A DNA stretch of 64,000 nt from JAAXHB01 sp965221635. GTDB lineage: Bacteria; Actinomycetota; Acidimicrobiia; Acidimicrobiales; Aldehydirespiratoraceae. The first letter of the stretch is position 1. Each line of letters starts with the position of its first letter. This document shows positions 25,620 to 34,959 of this stretch, piece after piece. The stretch is from positions 2,046,001 through 2,110,000 of the forward strand of contig OZ244902.1 of assembly GCA_965221635.1 (NCBI GenBank), in the 5' to 3' direction. Under the pieces are notes generated by a model. It saw only the letters and a list, made by a program, of their open reading frames with translations, was not told the origin of the DNA and made no database searches. The position numbers and the translations under genes are program-made.

Positions 25620-27269
25620 TTAGGGGGTGTAGGAGGTGTTTACCAGGATGTTGGTGGTGGTCCAGGGGCCGCCGATGGTGCGGTTGTTGAGTTTGGTGGT
25701 TGCGATGGTGCGCGCGGACGCGGTGAGGGTTTGGTCTACGGCGTCGCTGTCTACGATTTGGTAGCTGCACCATCCTGCGCCGGTGAGACAGCTGTCTTTG
25801 TTCTCTACGAAGCGCACCCAATCGTTGAAGTGGGGTTGTGGTGTGAATGCCCATTGCCAGCGTGTGACGTGATGGCCGGCGCATTCGATGATGCGTGGCC
25901 GTTCTGGGATGCGGTCACCGGTTCGGGTGTCGATCAGGTACATGGTGGACGCGCGGGTGGCGTCGATCACCTGGGTGAGCCCAACAGAATCCTTCGCAGC
26001 GCCCGGCACTGATCCTGCCATGATGTGAACGTGCCCTGCGTGCACCGCTAGCGCGGCGGCGCAACTGAGGCCACAGGTGATGGTGACGGGTTCGCTCGGG
26101 GCGTGCCGCTCCGCGCTCACGGTGACTTGCACCGCTCGGGGATTGGTACCGAAGTGGGCGTCTAGGGCAGGCGTGTCGAAACTGATTTGCGCTGTCGGGC
26201 CGGTGATTATGGTTCCGGTGGTGTTGTCGAGGTCTGGGTGGTTTGGCACGTACTGGTAGGTGAGGGTCCACGTGTCCGTGGCAGTGTCGGCCCAGTCGAC
26301 GGTTGCTGCGTCTCCGTGTCCTTGGAACCCGTCAGCACCACAACGCACATCAGGTGGCACTGCGGGGTCACACACAAAATAGTGCCACAGGTGCAAATCA
26401 CGATCGGTTTCGGCGTGAACCTGATACGCCGCGCCGTTGGGCCACTCACATTCCGCTGGTGTGCAATGAGCGTGCCACAACTGCCCAGTGTCACTGTCCG
26501 CGTCGGGGTGGTCGTGCTGGTAACACGGCTGCTGGTCGGGTGGTGCGGTTTCGTTTACCCACAGGCCGCAATGATCGGCGTCAAAGAACGTCACCCTCTC
26601 TGATTGGGGGCCCACGCCGTCACGGTCACACCACGTCCTGCGCAAAATCACGCAATCCCCGGACGGTTCGTCTGCCCACGGGGAGCACTTGTGATCCACA
26701 GGCCGGTTCACATGAGAAGCTGGTGCGCCCAAGCCGGACCAGTGAATCCAACAATCAAAATGCCCCCGAACCGTAGCGACACGCTCAGGCGCCACCGGCG
26801 GCGGATCATCAACACAATTGTGATAGTCGTACAAACCCTCACCAACCCGGTTTGGTGGGCCAACCAGGTGAGTCCACCCGCCGGTCTTCGCGTGTACCCC
26901 GAAACAATCCCCGTACTCGCCTGCGGGGCACTGATCTGCGTCACCACCCAGATCAGCCAAACAATGCCCCAACCCCGAACGAGCACCCCCAGGAATCTCA
27001 CACTCCAACAACCAAAGATGCCCCTGCGAACGCAAATCAGGCCATTCGAGACATCCTCCCGGTTGGTCGCAGCGCCACATGTCGAAATGCAAACCACCGG
27101 GCCAATCCAGCACCTCACGATAAGCCCCGGGGTACCACCGATGATCGTGACTAGGCGCAACCCCATGATCCGCGTCGACAAACGCTGGCCAAACAGCCGT
27201 CAGAACCATGAGAACCAGACCCATCCACAGGCCGACCCGGCGCCACGGACGTGGCGCGCTGTGGTTCAT
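25620..27269 (-). CDS. Cassette protein B3: secreted cysteine-rich protein
   Basis: 549 residues, class I. The variable island is CDQPGGCLEWPDLRSQG then LLECEIPGG. Other differences are HWSGLGAPASHVNRPVDH and a HFDMWRC in place of HYDMWRC. The 3' half matches B1 and B2. The ATG overlaps the A3 stop (TGATG). The signal peptide has a longer hydrophobic core (VGLWMGLVLMVLTAVWPAF). Confidence 0.85.
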   Translation of the reverse strand: MNHSAPRPWRRVGLWMGLVLMVLTAVWPAFVDADHGVAPSHDHRWYPGAYREVLDWPGGLHFDMWRCDQPGGCLEWPDLRSQGHLWLLECEIPGGARSGLGHCLADLGGDADQCPAGEYGDCFGVHAKTGGWTHLVGPPNRVGEGLYDYHNCVDDPPPVAPERVATVRGHFDCWIHWSGLGAPASHVNRPVDHKCSPWADEPSGDCVILRRTWCDRDGVGPQSERVTFFDADHCGLWVNETAPPDQQPCYQHDHPDADSDTGQLWHAHCTPAECEWPNGAAYQVHAETDRDLHLWHYFVCDPAVPPDVRCGADGFQGHGDAATVDWADTATDTWTLTYQYVPNHPDLDNTTGTIITGPTAQISFDTPALDAHFGTNPRAVQVTVSAERHAPSEPVTITCGLSCAAALAVHAGHVHIMAGSVPGAAKDSVGLTQVIDATRASTMYLIDTRTGDRIPERPRIIECAGHHVTRWQWAFTPQPHFNDWVRFVENKDSCLTGAGWCSYQIVDSDAVDQTLTASARTIATTKLNNRTIGGPWTTTNILVNTSYTP

Positions 27270-28336
27270 CAGGCGTCCGGGTCGTAACCGCAAGGCACCA
27301 CCGGACGCAAGTTGTCCCATTCAATACGGAAACGTCCGTTGGGCTCACGAATCGCCCAAATCCCGTACTCCCAAGAGTCGCTGAGCGTGGGTGCCTCTCC
27401 ACACAGGTACACACGGTGCCAGTCCCAACTCCACAGGTCGTAGTCGGGGCGGGGCACGATGTCCACGATAATGCCACGAAGGCCGGTCGGGCCGTAGAAG
27501 GTGTTGCCGACCGCGAGTTCAATGGGGTAGGTCATTGCGCTGGGGCGCACGTTGTCGGGGTCGCTGTTGCGGTAGGTGTAATGATCGGGATCCGGTGGCA
27601 ATGGCCACGCGCGGGGCTCGCCGACGGGTTCGGGGATCACTGCGCGGCAGTACCAGGTGGAGTAGTCCTCTCGCTGGTAGGACTCCAGCGTGCGCCCACC
27701 GGAGCAAGTGTCCTCGGGCTTTGGCGGCAAAGGCTTCAACCCCGGCTCAGGCTCGGGCGGCGGTGCTGGCTCAGGCTCCGGTTCGGGTTCGGTGGTGGGT
27801 GGCGGTTCTAGCGTGGTCGTGGGGGGTGGCTCGGGTTCCGGCGTAGGGGCCGGCTCCGGTGTCGTTGTAGGTGGTGGCTCAGGCACCGGCGCGGGTTCGG
27901 TTGGGTTTTCGTGGTCGTGTGTGGTGGCGTCGTGGAGCAGGGCCCGTTCTGCGGCTCGCTGTTGGGCTTGTTCGATGGCGGCCCGGGTTGCGAGGGCTTG
28001 TTCAACGAGTTCAGAGTGGCCAGGGTCGTCCTGGTCGGGTGGGGTTGTGATGGTGGTGGGTACCGGTTCAGGGGCGATGGTGGATTGCGCGGCGGCGGTC
28101 GTGGTTGGCGAAGGTTCAGGCGCTTGGGTGTGCTCGGACTGTTGAACGGTGGTGGTGGTGCCGGGGTTGCCTGCGGGTTGTGGTGGGAGTGTGATGACCG
28201 TCGGTGGTGTGGTGGCGGTGTCGTTGTTGTTGGTGGCGATGAACGCGACAACGATCAGGCCTGTGACTGCGAGCGCGAGCAAAAGCCAGATGAACCGCAT
28301 TGTGGCCGGTTTGAGGGTGCGGTGTTTTCTGATCAT
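27269..28336 (-). CDS. Cassette protein A3: membrane-anchored Pro-rich protein
   Basis: 355 residues. The Pro/Glu linker is rearranged relative to A1 and A2 (PEPAPTPEPEPPPTTT), showing slippage-type repeat changes. C-terminal domain: class I NVRPS and NTFYGPTGLR, but YDLWSWDWHRVYLCGEAPT, which pairs a Tyr/His variant also found in A4 and A5. The leader at 28337-28381 has one GAACAGT and one GAACGGT word. Confidence 0.85.
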   Translation of the reverse strand: MIRKHRTLKPATMRFIWLLLALAVTGLIVVAFIATNNNDTATTPPTVITLPPQPAGNPGTTTTVQQSEHTQAPEPSPTTTAAAQSTIAPEPVPTTITTPPDQDDPGHSELVEQALATRAAIEQAQQRAAERALLHDATTHDHENPTEPAPVPEPPPTTTPEPAPTPEPEPPPTTTLEPPPTTEPEPEPEPAPPPEPEPGLKPLPPKPEDTCSGGRTLESYQREDYSTWYCRAVIPEPVGEPRAWPLPPDPDHYTYRNSDPDNVRPSAMTYPIELAVGNTFYGPTGLRGIIVDIVPRPDYDLWSWDWHRVYLCGEAPTLSDSWEYGIWAIREPNGRFRIEWDNLRPVVPCGYDPDA

Positions 28337-28520
28337 GGCGACTCCGAACAGTGCCGTGCAAGAACGGTACTACACCCGCCGGACCGTGTGGGCTAGTGTG
28401 CGGCACAGGCGTGGACGTGGTTGCTGTCGGTGATGCGGGATAAACGGGCTCTTCGGATTTGAGCGGGGTCGGGGTGGTTGAGGGGTCGAGACGTGCTCGG
28501 AGCGGATCGTTCTGGACGGT

Positions 28521-28538
28521 GGAGACTGGTGAGTCTCC
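28521..28538. other. Perfect 7-bp hairpin
   Basis: GGAGACT-GGTG-AGTCTCC forms a 7-bp stem with a 4-nt loop, between A3 and the insertion sequence. No T-run follows on either strand, so a classical terminator is not supported. It may be a remnant of other mobile DNA. Confidence 0.35.
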
Positions 28539-28596
28539 ATCGTTTGGAGTTGGGCGATCGGTGTAGGTGAGCGGGTCCCGTTGATTGGTCCAGGTG

Positions 28597-29457
28597 TTAT
28601 GCGGGTTGGGGTTGGTGTTGGTCGGTCCAGGTTTGGGCGAATTGGGTTGGTGTGAGGTTGCCGTGGGCGCTGTGGGGTCGGTTCTTGTTGTAGTCGATGC
28701 GCCAGTCCTCGATGAGCACTTGGGCTTCGAGCAGCGAGTCGAACTGCCACAGGTTGAGCAGTTCGTCGCGTAGGCGGCTGTTGAAGGATTCGATCCAGGC
28801 GTTTTGCCAGGGACTGCCGGGATCGATGAACACCGATGCGACACCAGTGTCGTCACACCACTGTGCGACGCTGTGCGCGACGAATTCGGGCTCGTTGTCG
28901 AAGCGCACAAACGCGGGTGGGCCACCCCGGCGCAGAGCGAGGTGCTCGAGGGTTGCCACCACGTCATCGGCGGTGATGGAGCGGTCCACGTTGGTGGCGA
29001 GGGCTTCGCGGGTGAACTCGTCGATCACGTTGAGCAGTTTCACCTGACGGCCGTCGATGGTGTGATCGAAGCAGAAATCCAGCGTCCACAGCGCGTTGGG
29101 AGCGATGGGTGACATCGGCCCCACATTGGCACCGATCCCGGTGAGCCGTTTGCGTTTGCGACCCTGAGGCACCTGAAGGCCCTCGTCTCGCCACAACCGT
29201 CTCACCCGCTTGTGGTTCACCACCCACCCCTGGTGGCGAAGGTGCGCCACGGCGCGGCGCCACCCCCAGCGTGGCCGGCTACGAGAGAACGATCTCAGCT
29301 CGGCGCGCAGCAACTCCTCGTCAGCGGGCGGCGGCACCCGCCGGTGGCGCTGCGTTGAACGGTGCTGGCCAACAACTCGACACGCTCTGCGCTCAGAAAC
29401 CCCGAACACGTCCTCAAGGGCCACAACGGCTTGACGGCGACGGTTCGGGGTCACCAT
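28597..29457 (-). CDS. IS3-family transposase OrfB (DDE integrase)
   Basis: 286 residues: an HTH_21-like N-terminal part (VSERRACRVVGQHRST), then the rve integrase core with DFCFDH, FDNEPEF and the ESFNS glutamate. The second motif reads DNEPEF, where most members have DNGPEF, so activity may be affected. It starts in the last codons of orfA (7-nt overlap) downstream of a GGAAAAATGG slippery-like stretch, consistent with -1 frameshifting into an OrfAB fusion. Confidence 0.88.
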   Translation of the reverse strand: MVTPNRRRQAVVALEDVFGVSERRACRVVGQHRSTQRHRRVPPPADEELLRAELRSFSRSRPRWGWRRAVAHLRHQGWVVNHKRVRRLWRDEGLQVPQGRKRKRLTGIGANVGPMSPIAPNALWTLDFCFDHTIDGRQVKLLNVIDEFTREALATNVDRSITADDVVATLEHLALRRGGPPAFVRFDNEPEFVAHSVAQWCDDTGVASVFIDPGSPWQNAWIESFNSRLRDELLNLWQFDSLLEAQVLIEDWRIDYNKNRPHSAHGNLTPTQFAQTWTDQHQPQPA

Positions 29458-29732
29458 TTTTCCTCCGCGAGATGTTTCAGCATCGCCTTGTCCAACTCCG
29501 CCTCAGCGAGCAGCTTCTTCAACTGGGCGTTCTCGGTCTCAAGCTCCCTGAGCCGCTTCGCGTCGTTGGCCTTCATGCCGCAATAACGGTTCAACCACCT
29601 CGCCCAGGTCGACTCCGCGATCTGGAACTCACGACACACCTCCTCAACCGTGTAACCCGCCGCCAGGCGCTTCTGGCCCTCAGCGAGCTTGCGAATGATC
29701 TGCTCAGGCGTACGCCGCCGTCTCTTGGTCAC
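29451..29732 (-). CDS. IS3-family transposase OrfA (HTH)
   Basis: 93 residues from a GTG with AAAGGA upstream. Helix-turn-helix region TPEQIIRKLAEGQKRLAAG through EFQIAESTWARWLNRY, then a leucine-zipper-like segment (LRELETENAQLKKLL). Typical OrfA size. Upstream in-frame codons to 29756 are possible. Confidence 0.88.
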   Translation of the reverse strand: MTKRRRRTPEQIIRKLAEGQKRLAAGYTVEEVCREFQIAESTWARWLNRYCGMKANDAKRLRELETENAQLKKLLAEAELDKAMLKHLAEEKW

Positions 29733-29887
29733 GATGATCGGTCCTTTCTGCCCCACCCTCGTGGCAGGGACATTCAGACCGCATAACTACCGGACCAATC
29801 TCAGGGGCCCAGCCCATAGGCTAGGGCGTGTTGCAGTTCGAGATGGGGTGTCTGCCTCCCCGTTGAAGCGCTACGAAGGAGTATCTG

Positions 29888-31060
29888 ATGACCAAGGACG
29901 ATGCCATGGTAAGGTTGGAGCCTGAGTTGCTTCGATGGGCTCGCAAGAGAGCGAGTATGGAGGTGGAGCAGCTAGCGAAGAGACTCAACGTTGAGGCTGG
30001 TGAGATTAGGGATTGGGAGCGTTCTGGGAGCATCTCGATGCTAACGGTTGAGGATCTTGCCAGGCAGACCCACACGCCTATTGGGTATTTGTATCTCAAG
30101 ACCCCTCCAGACGAGGTACTACCAATAGCAGACTTGAGAGTCCGGGACGAGGTGTTGTCTGGCTTTGCGAGTCCTGAACTTCTTGACACTGTGTATCAGA
30201 TGCAGCGTCGTCAAGCTTGGATGCGCGAGGACTTGATCGAACAGAATGAGCCGCCGTTGTCGTTCGCCGGGGCATACGATTTGGACATGCCGCCAACGAT
30301 CATTGCCGCTGGAATGCTGCAAGCATTGGGGCTAGGTACCAGTTGGGCTGAGAATGAATCGAGCTGGATCGATGCTCTCAGCACCTTGCGTGACTGCATC
30401 GAATCAGCAGGCATATTGGTGTTCTTCAATAGCATCGTCGGGAATAGCACAACTCGGAGATTAGATCCAGGGGAGTTCCAAGGGTTTGCTTTGGCTGACG
30501 ATCACGCGCCGCTGGTTTTTGTGAACAGTGCAGATTTCAAGACCGCGCAGATTTTCACCCTTGCGCATGAACTTGCGCACGTCTTTGTTGGACTGACCGG
30601 TGTGTCAAGACTGGTTGCGTTAGAATCCACTCATTCTCGTGTAGAGAGACTTTGTAGTAACGTTGCCGCTGAGTTCCTTGTCTCGGAAACACAGTTGAGG
30701 AAGCTGTGGGATTCAGAACAGGACTCGTTCAGGCGATACCAAGCGCTTGCCGTGCATTTCAAGGTAAGCACGATTGTTGTTGCTCGGCGAGCTCTCGACC
30801 TGGGGTTAATTGATCGTTCGGAGTTTCTTGCACATTTTGAAGCGAACAAGACGAGAGCTTGGGGAGGGAAGTCGCCGACGGAGCCAGGCAGTGGTGATGA
30901 CTTCTGGAGCCTTCAGCGATGGCGCGTCGGCCATCGGTTCTCAACAGCTCTGACTCGGGCGATCGCAGAAGGCCGATTGTCCTTCACAGAAGCGTATAGC
31001 CTGGCGGACCTCCGAGGCGATGACTTCGCTCAACTCTCCTCAGAGATGGAATCCAGGTAG
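29888..31060 (+). CDS. XRE helix-turn-helix / ImmA-IrrE metallopeptidase
   Basis: 390 residues. N-terminal XRE-type HTH (about 15-60: VEQLAKRLNVEAGEIRDWERSG), then an ImmA/IrrE peptidase domain with the zinc motif HELAH in TLAHELAHVF. Proteins of this kind cleave or sense regulators and are frequent with mobile elements and as antitoxin-like partners. GGAG ribosome site before the ATG. Lower G+C than the flanking cassettes. Its TAG overlaps the next GTG by 1 nt, forming a two-gene operon. Confidence 0.88.
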   Translation: MTKDDAMVRLEPELLRWARKRASMEVEQLAKRLNVEAGEIRDWERSGSISMLTVEDLARQTHTPIGYLYLKTPPDEVLPIADLRVRDEVLSGFASPELLDTVYQMQRRQAWMREDLIEQNEPPLSFAGAYDLDMPPTIIAAGMLQALGLGTSWAENESSWIDALSTLRDCIESAGILVFFNSIVGNSTTRRLDPGEFQGFALADDHAPLVFVNSADFKTAQIFTLAHELAHVFVGLTGVSRLVALESTHSRVERLCSNVAAEFLVSETQLRKLWDSEQDSFRRYQALAVHFKVSTIVVARRALDLGLIDRSEFLAHFEANKTRAWGGKSPTEPGSGDDFWSLQRWRVGHRFSTALTRAIAEGRLSFTEAYSLADLRGDDFAQLSSEMESR

Positions 31061-31617
31061 TGGCAAGCCTGTCTTCGCCTAAACTGAGTCCCTATCGTAC
31101 GTATCTGCTTGACAGCAACGTCCTCATAAGCGCGTGGACGACTACACACCCTGTGGACTCCGTTCCTGAGTTTTGGAATGTTCTTAGGGACTATGCACAA
31201 CAAGGTATCATTCTGAGCGTGGACCAGGTCCACGGAGAATTGTCAAGAAAGCAAGACGCGCTGTTCCATTGGATTCAGAAGAATCTGAGCACAGCCTTTC
31301 GTTCGACGCGAACGCCGGAGATCGCAGCAAGATTTGGTAGACTACAACAATACGTGAACGAGAGCACCCAGTACACCCATGCGGCGAAGAACGAATTTGC
31401 TACTATTGCCGATGGTTGGCTTGCAGCCTATGCACTTGAACAGAACTGCACCTTGGTTACCCTTGAGAAGCACAATCCCAACAAGGAAAACAAGATTCCG
31501 ATTCCAAACCTATGCGAGCGTTTCGGCATCGCATGTTGTGACACCACTGGAATGCTCAACGAGCTGCAAGTCAAACTCGAACGAGAGTGGTCGAACGATC
31601 GAGGGTTAGGATTGTGA
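31060..31617 (+). CDS. DUF4411-family PIN-like protein
   Basis: 185 residues beginning LLDSNVLISAW near residue 16, a PIN-like first Asp; ILSVDQVHGEL carries the Glu and ATIADGWLAAYA a later Asp; TLVTLEKHNP and KIPIPNLCERF are the family marks of DUF4411. In many genomes this family follows an HTH-ImmA/IrrE gene, as here, and the pair is regarded as toxin-antitoxin-like. The C-terminus NDRGLGL matches the tail of the VapC-like PIN proteins in this window. Confidence 0.85.
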   Translation: MASLSSPKLSPYRTYLLDSNVLISAWTTTHPVDSVPEFWNVLRDYAQQGIILSVDQVHGELSRKQDALFHWIQKNLSTAFRSTRTPEIAARFGRLQQYVNESTQYTHAAKNEFATIADGWLAAYALEQNCTLVTLEKHNPNKENKIPIPNLCERFGIACCDTTGMLNELQVKLEREWSNDRGLGL

Positions 31618-32000
31618 AAATACTCCTAACAGTTCCCCCTCAACCACCATGAGGTCCGCTGAAAGCGGAAGAGTTCGACAGAGGGGCAATAGTCAGATAT
31701 TTGACTTGAGTATCGGAAGGTTGTCCCTGGTGCTGTGCTGATCGCGGTCAGGCAGACCGCAAGTCACGGAGTGTAGGATCCACTGAACCTCAAGTGACAC
31801 AGCGCATCGATACAGGATCATGCCGGAGTTCTAACGATTCTCGTCAGCGGGTGTCGAACGCTCAAGGCGTGTCTGATCTCCTCGACTGGTCGGGCATGAA
31901 CCATTTGAGTTCCTATTGGGCTAGTCGGGTTGGCAGTGTTGGCGATGGCAACTTGCGGGGCTGAGGCATGGCATCCAGATCCGATCCTGCGAGGTGTGGG
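31618..32000. other. Intergenic region between DUF4411 gene and B4
   Basis: About 380 bp without a convincing gene. It holds a short hairpin (TCCGCT-GAA-AGCGGA, near 31656) after the DUF4411 stop, and ends with GTGTGGGTTAG at the B4 stop. No tadV scar beyond the last dozen bases is recognisable. Confidence 0.4.
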
Positions 32001-33647
32001 TTAGGGGGTGTAGGAGGTGTTTATGAGGATGTTGGTGGTGGTCCAGGGGCCGCCGATGGTGCGGTTGTTGAGTTTGGTGGTTGCGATGGTGCGCGCGGAC
32101 GCGGTGAGGGTTTGGTCTACGGCGTCGCTGTCTACGATTTGGTAGCTGCACCATCCTGCGCCGGTGAGACAGCTGTCTTTGTTCTCTACGAAGCGCACCC
32201 AATCGTTGAAGTGGGGTTGTGGTGTGAATGCCCATTGCCAGCGTGTGACGTGATGACCGGCGCATTCGATGATGCGTGGCCGTTCTGGGATGCGGTCACC
32301 GGTTCGGGTGTCGATCAGGTACATGGTGGACGCGCGGGTGGCGTCGATCACCTGGGTGAGCCCAACAGAATCCTTCGCAGCGCCCGCCACTGATCCTGCC
32401 ATGACGTGAACGTGCCCTGCGTGCACCGCTAGCGCGGCTGCGCAACTGAGGCCACAGGTGATGGTGACGGGTTCGCTCGGGGCGTGCCGCTCCGCGCTCA
32501 CGGTGACTTGCACCGCGCGGGGATTGGTACCGAAGTGGGCGTCTAGGGCAGGCGTGTCGAAACTGATTTGCGCTGTCGGGCCGGTGATTATGGTTCCGGT
32601 GGTGTTGTCGAGGTCTGGGTGGTTTGGCACGTACTGGTAGGTGAGGGTCCACGTGTCGGTAGCAGTGTCGGCCCAGTCGACGGTTGCTGCGTCTCCGTGT
32701 CCTTGGAACCCGTCAGCACCACAACGCACATCGGGCGGGACTGCGGGGTCACACACAAAATAGTGCCACAGGTGCAAATCACGATCGGTTTCGGCGTGAA
32801 CCTGATACGCCGCGCCGTTGGGCCACTCACATTCCGCTGGTCTGCAATGAGCGTGCCACAACTGCCCAGTGTCACTGTCCGGATCGGGGTGGTCGTGCTG
32901 GTAACACGGCTGCTGGTCGGGTGGTGCGGTTTCGTTTACCCACAGGCCGCAATGATCGGCGTCAAAGAACGTCACCCGTTCTGATTGGGGGCCCACGCCG
33001 TCGCGGTCACACCATGTCCTGCGCAAAATGACGCAGTCCCCGCTGGGTTCGTCTGCCCATGGTGAGCACTTGTGATCCGCAGGCCGGTTCACATGAGAAG
33101 CTGGTGCGCCCAGGTTGGCCCAGTGAATCCAACAATCAAAATGCCCCCGAACCGTAGCGACACGCTCAGGCGCCACCGGCGGCGGATCATTCACACAATT
33201 GTGATAGTCGTACAAACCCTCACCAACCCGGTTTGGTGGGCCAACCAGGTGAGTCCAGCCGCCGGTCTTCGCGTGTACCCCGAAACAATCCCCGTACTCA
33301 CCCGCCGGGCACTGATCCGCGTCACCACCCAAATCAGCCAAACAATGCCCCAACCCCGAACGCGCACCACCAGGAATCGTGCACCACAACACCCAAACAT
33401 CAGCCTGCGCTCGCAACTCGAAGTGGTCGAGGCAGCCGGCGGTTCGGTCGCAGCGCCACATGTCATAATGTTTCCCGCCGGGCCAATCCAGCACCTCACG
33501 ATAGGCGCCCGGGTACCACTGATGATCACCACTAGGCGCAGGCCCGTGATCCGCGTCAGCGGGCCCCGGCCATGCAGCCGTCAACGCCATGAGCACCACT
33601 CCAAGCGACAGCCCGAACCGGCGCAGACGAGGCGTTGGTTGGGGCAT
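32001..33647 (-). CDS. Cassette protein B4: secreted cysteine-rich protein
   Basis: 548 residues, allele class II: GGKHYDMWRC, island CDRTAGCLDHFELRAQA, then VLWCTIPGG, and CRPAECEW further on. It also has HVHVMAGSVAGAAK instead of HIMAGSVPGAAK. The 3' end has TTNILINTSYTP. The start overlaps the A4 stop by 1 nt. Confidence 0.85.
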   Translation of the reverse strand: MPQPTPRLRRFGLSLGVVLMALTAAWPGPADADHGPAPSGDHQWYPGAYREVLDWPGGKHYDMWRCDRTAGCLDHFELRAQADVWVLWCTIPGGARSGLGHCLADLGGDADQCPAGEYGDCFGVHAKTGGWTHLVGPPNRVGEGLYDYHNCVNDPPPVAPERVATVRGHFDCWIHWANLGAPASHVNRPADHKCSPWADEPSGDCVILRRTWCDRDGVGPQSERVTFFDADHCGLWVNETAPPDQQPCYQHDHPDPDSDTGQLWHAHCRPAECEWPNGAAYQVHAETDRDLHLWHYFVCDPAVPPDVRCGADGFQGHGDAATVDWADTATDTWTLTYQYVPNHPDLDNTTGTIITGPTAQISFDTPALDAHFGTNPRAVQVTVSAERHAPSEPVTITCGLSCAAALAVHAGHVHVMAGSVAGAAKDSVGLTQVIDATRASTMYLIDTRTGDRIPERPRIIECAGHHVTRWQWAFTPQPHFNDWVRFVENKDSCLTGAGWCSYQIVDSDAVDQTLTASARTIATTKLNNRTIGGPWTTTNILINTSYTP

Positions 33648-34720
33648 CAGCCGTCGGGCTGGTATCCGCAAGGCACCACGGGACGGGTGTTGTTCCACTC
33701 GATGCGGAAGCGTCCGTCGGGTTCACGAATCGCCCAGTATGCGTACTCCCAGGAATCGCTCAGGGTCGGAGCCTCGCCACAGCTGTAAACGCGGTGCCAG
33801 TCCCATCCCCACAGGTCGTAGTCAGGGCGGGGAACGATGTCCACGATGATGCCACGAATTCCAGTGGAGCCGTAAAACATGTTGCCGACCTCGAGTTCGA
33901 TCGGGTAGGTCATGGCGTCGCCGGGCACGTTGTCGGGGTCGCTGTTGCGGTAGGTGTAATGATCCGGGTCCGGTGGCAGCGGCCAAGCCCGGGGCTCGCC
34001 CACGGGTTCGGGGATCACTGCACGGCAGTACCAGGTGGAGTAGTCCTCGCGCTGGTAGGACTCCAGCGTGCGCCCGCCGGAACAAGTGTCCTCGGGCTTG
34101 GGCGGCAACGGCTTCAACCCCGGCACCGGCTCCGGTAAGGGCACGGTGGTTGTTGGTGGCGGCTCCGGTGAGGGTGCAGGCTCCGTTGGCGGTGGCGGTT
34201 GAGTGGTAGGCGGCGCCGGTTCCAGTGTGGTCGTTGGTGATGGCTCTGGCACTGGTTCGGGTTGGGGGGCGTCCGCGGGTGCTGGTTCGGTTGGGGGTTC
34301 GTGGTCGTGGGTGGTGGCGTCGTGGAGCAGGGCGCGTTCTGTGGCTCGCTGCTGGGCTTGTTCGATGGCGGCTCGGGTGGCGAGGGCTTGTTCAACGAGG
34401 TCAGAGTGGCCCGGGTCGTCCTGGTCGGGTGAGGGCTCGGTGGTGGGTACCGGTTCAGGGGCGATGGTGGACGGCGCGGCGTCCGCCGTGGTAGGCGCAG
34501 GTACGGGCGCTTGGGTGTCCTCGGCTTGTTGAACGGTGGTGGTGCCGGGGTTGCCTGCTGGTTGTGGTGGGAGCGTGATGACCGTGGCTGGTGTGGTGGC
34601 GGTGTCGTTGTTGTTGGTGGCGATGAACGCGACAACGATCAGGCCTGTGACTGCGAGTGCGAGCAGGAGCCAGATGAAGCGCATTGTGGCCGGTTTGAGG
34701 GTGCGGTGTCTTGTGATCAT
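33647..34720 (-). CDS. Cassette protein A4: membrane-anchored Pro-rich protein
   Basis: 357 residues, class II: NVPGDAMTYP and NMFYGSTGIR, with YDLWGWDWHRVYSCGEAPT and a unique WEYAYWAI. The N-terminal 130 residues and leader are almost identical to A1, so this gene is a mosaic of an A1-like front and a class II back. The divergent gene at 34960 shares the 240-bp intergenic region. Confidence 0.85.
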   Translation of the reverse strand: MITRHRTLKPATMRFIWLLLALAVTGLIVVAFIATNNNDTATTPATVITLPPQPAGNPGTTTVQQAEDTQAPVPAPTTADAAPSTIAPEPVPTTEPSPDQDDPGHSDLVEQALATRAAIEQAQQRATERALLHDATTHDHEPPTEPAPADAPQPEPVPEPSPTTTLEPAPPTTQPPPPTEPAPSPEPPPTTTVPLPEPVPGLKPLPPKPEDTCSGGRTLESYQREDYSTWYCRAVIPEPVGEPRAWPLPPDPDHYTYRNSDPDNVPGDAMTYPIELEVGNMFYGSTGIRGIIVDIVPRPDYDLWGWDWHRVYSCGEAPTLSDSWEYAYWAIREPDGRFRIEWNNTRPVVPCGYQPDG

Positions 34721-34959
34721 GGCGACTCCGAACGGTGCCGTGGGTGAACGGTACTACACCCGCCAGACCGGTATGGGCTGATGTGACCTACAGGTGTGAG
34801 AGTGGCCAGCTGCCACAAATGTGCGTCTGTCGAGGTGGTGGCGGTGGTGTGTCGGACAGGCTCAGTTTGGCGGTTGGTGGCTTCTGGGTGGTGTGGGATG
34901 GGAACACTGAGCGGTGTGTGGGCTTGTGGCTTGGGTCGGTATGTGGTAGACACACCGGC

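Larger units (their letters stand above)
28582..29802 (-). mobile_element. IS3-family insertion sequence
   Basis: About 1.2 kb bounded by imperfect inverted repeats: TGATTGGTCC then GTTATGCGG at the left end, and their complement (CCGCATAAC then GGACCAATC) at the right end. It contains overlapping orfA and orfB. I could not see a convincing target-site duplication. It interrupts the space between A3 and the ImmA/IrrE module. Confidence 0.85.

Noticed and set aside
28521..28538. Rho-independent terminator at the 7-bp hairpin
   Set aside because: No T-run follows the stem on either strand, so it is listed only as a hairpin.
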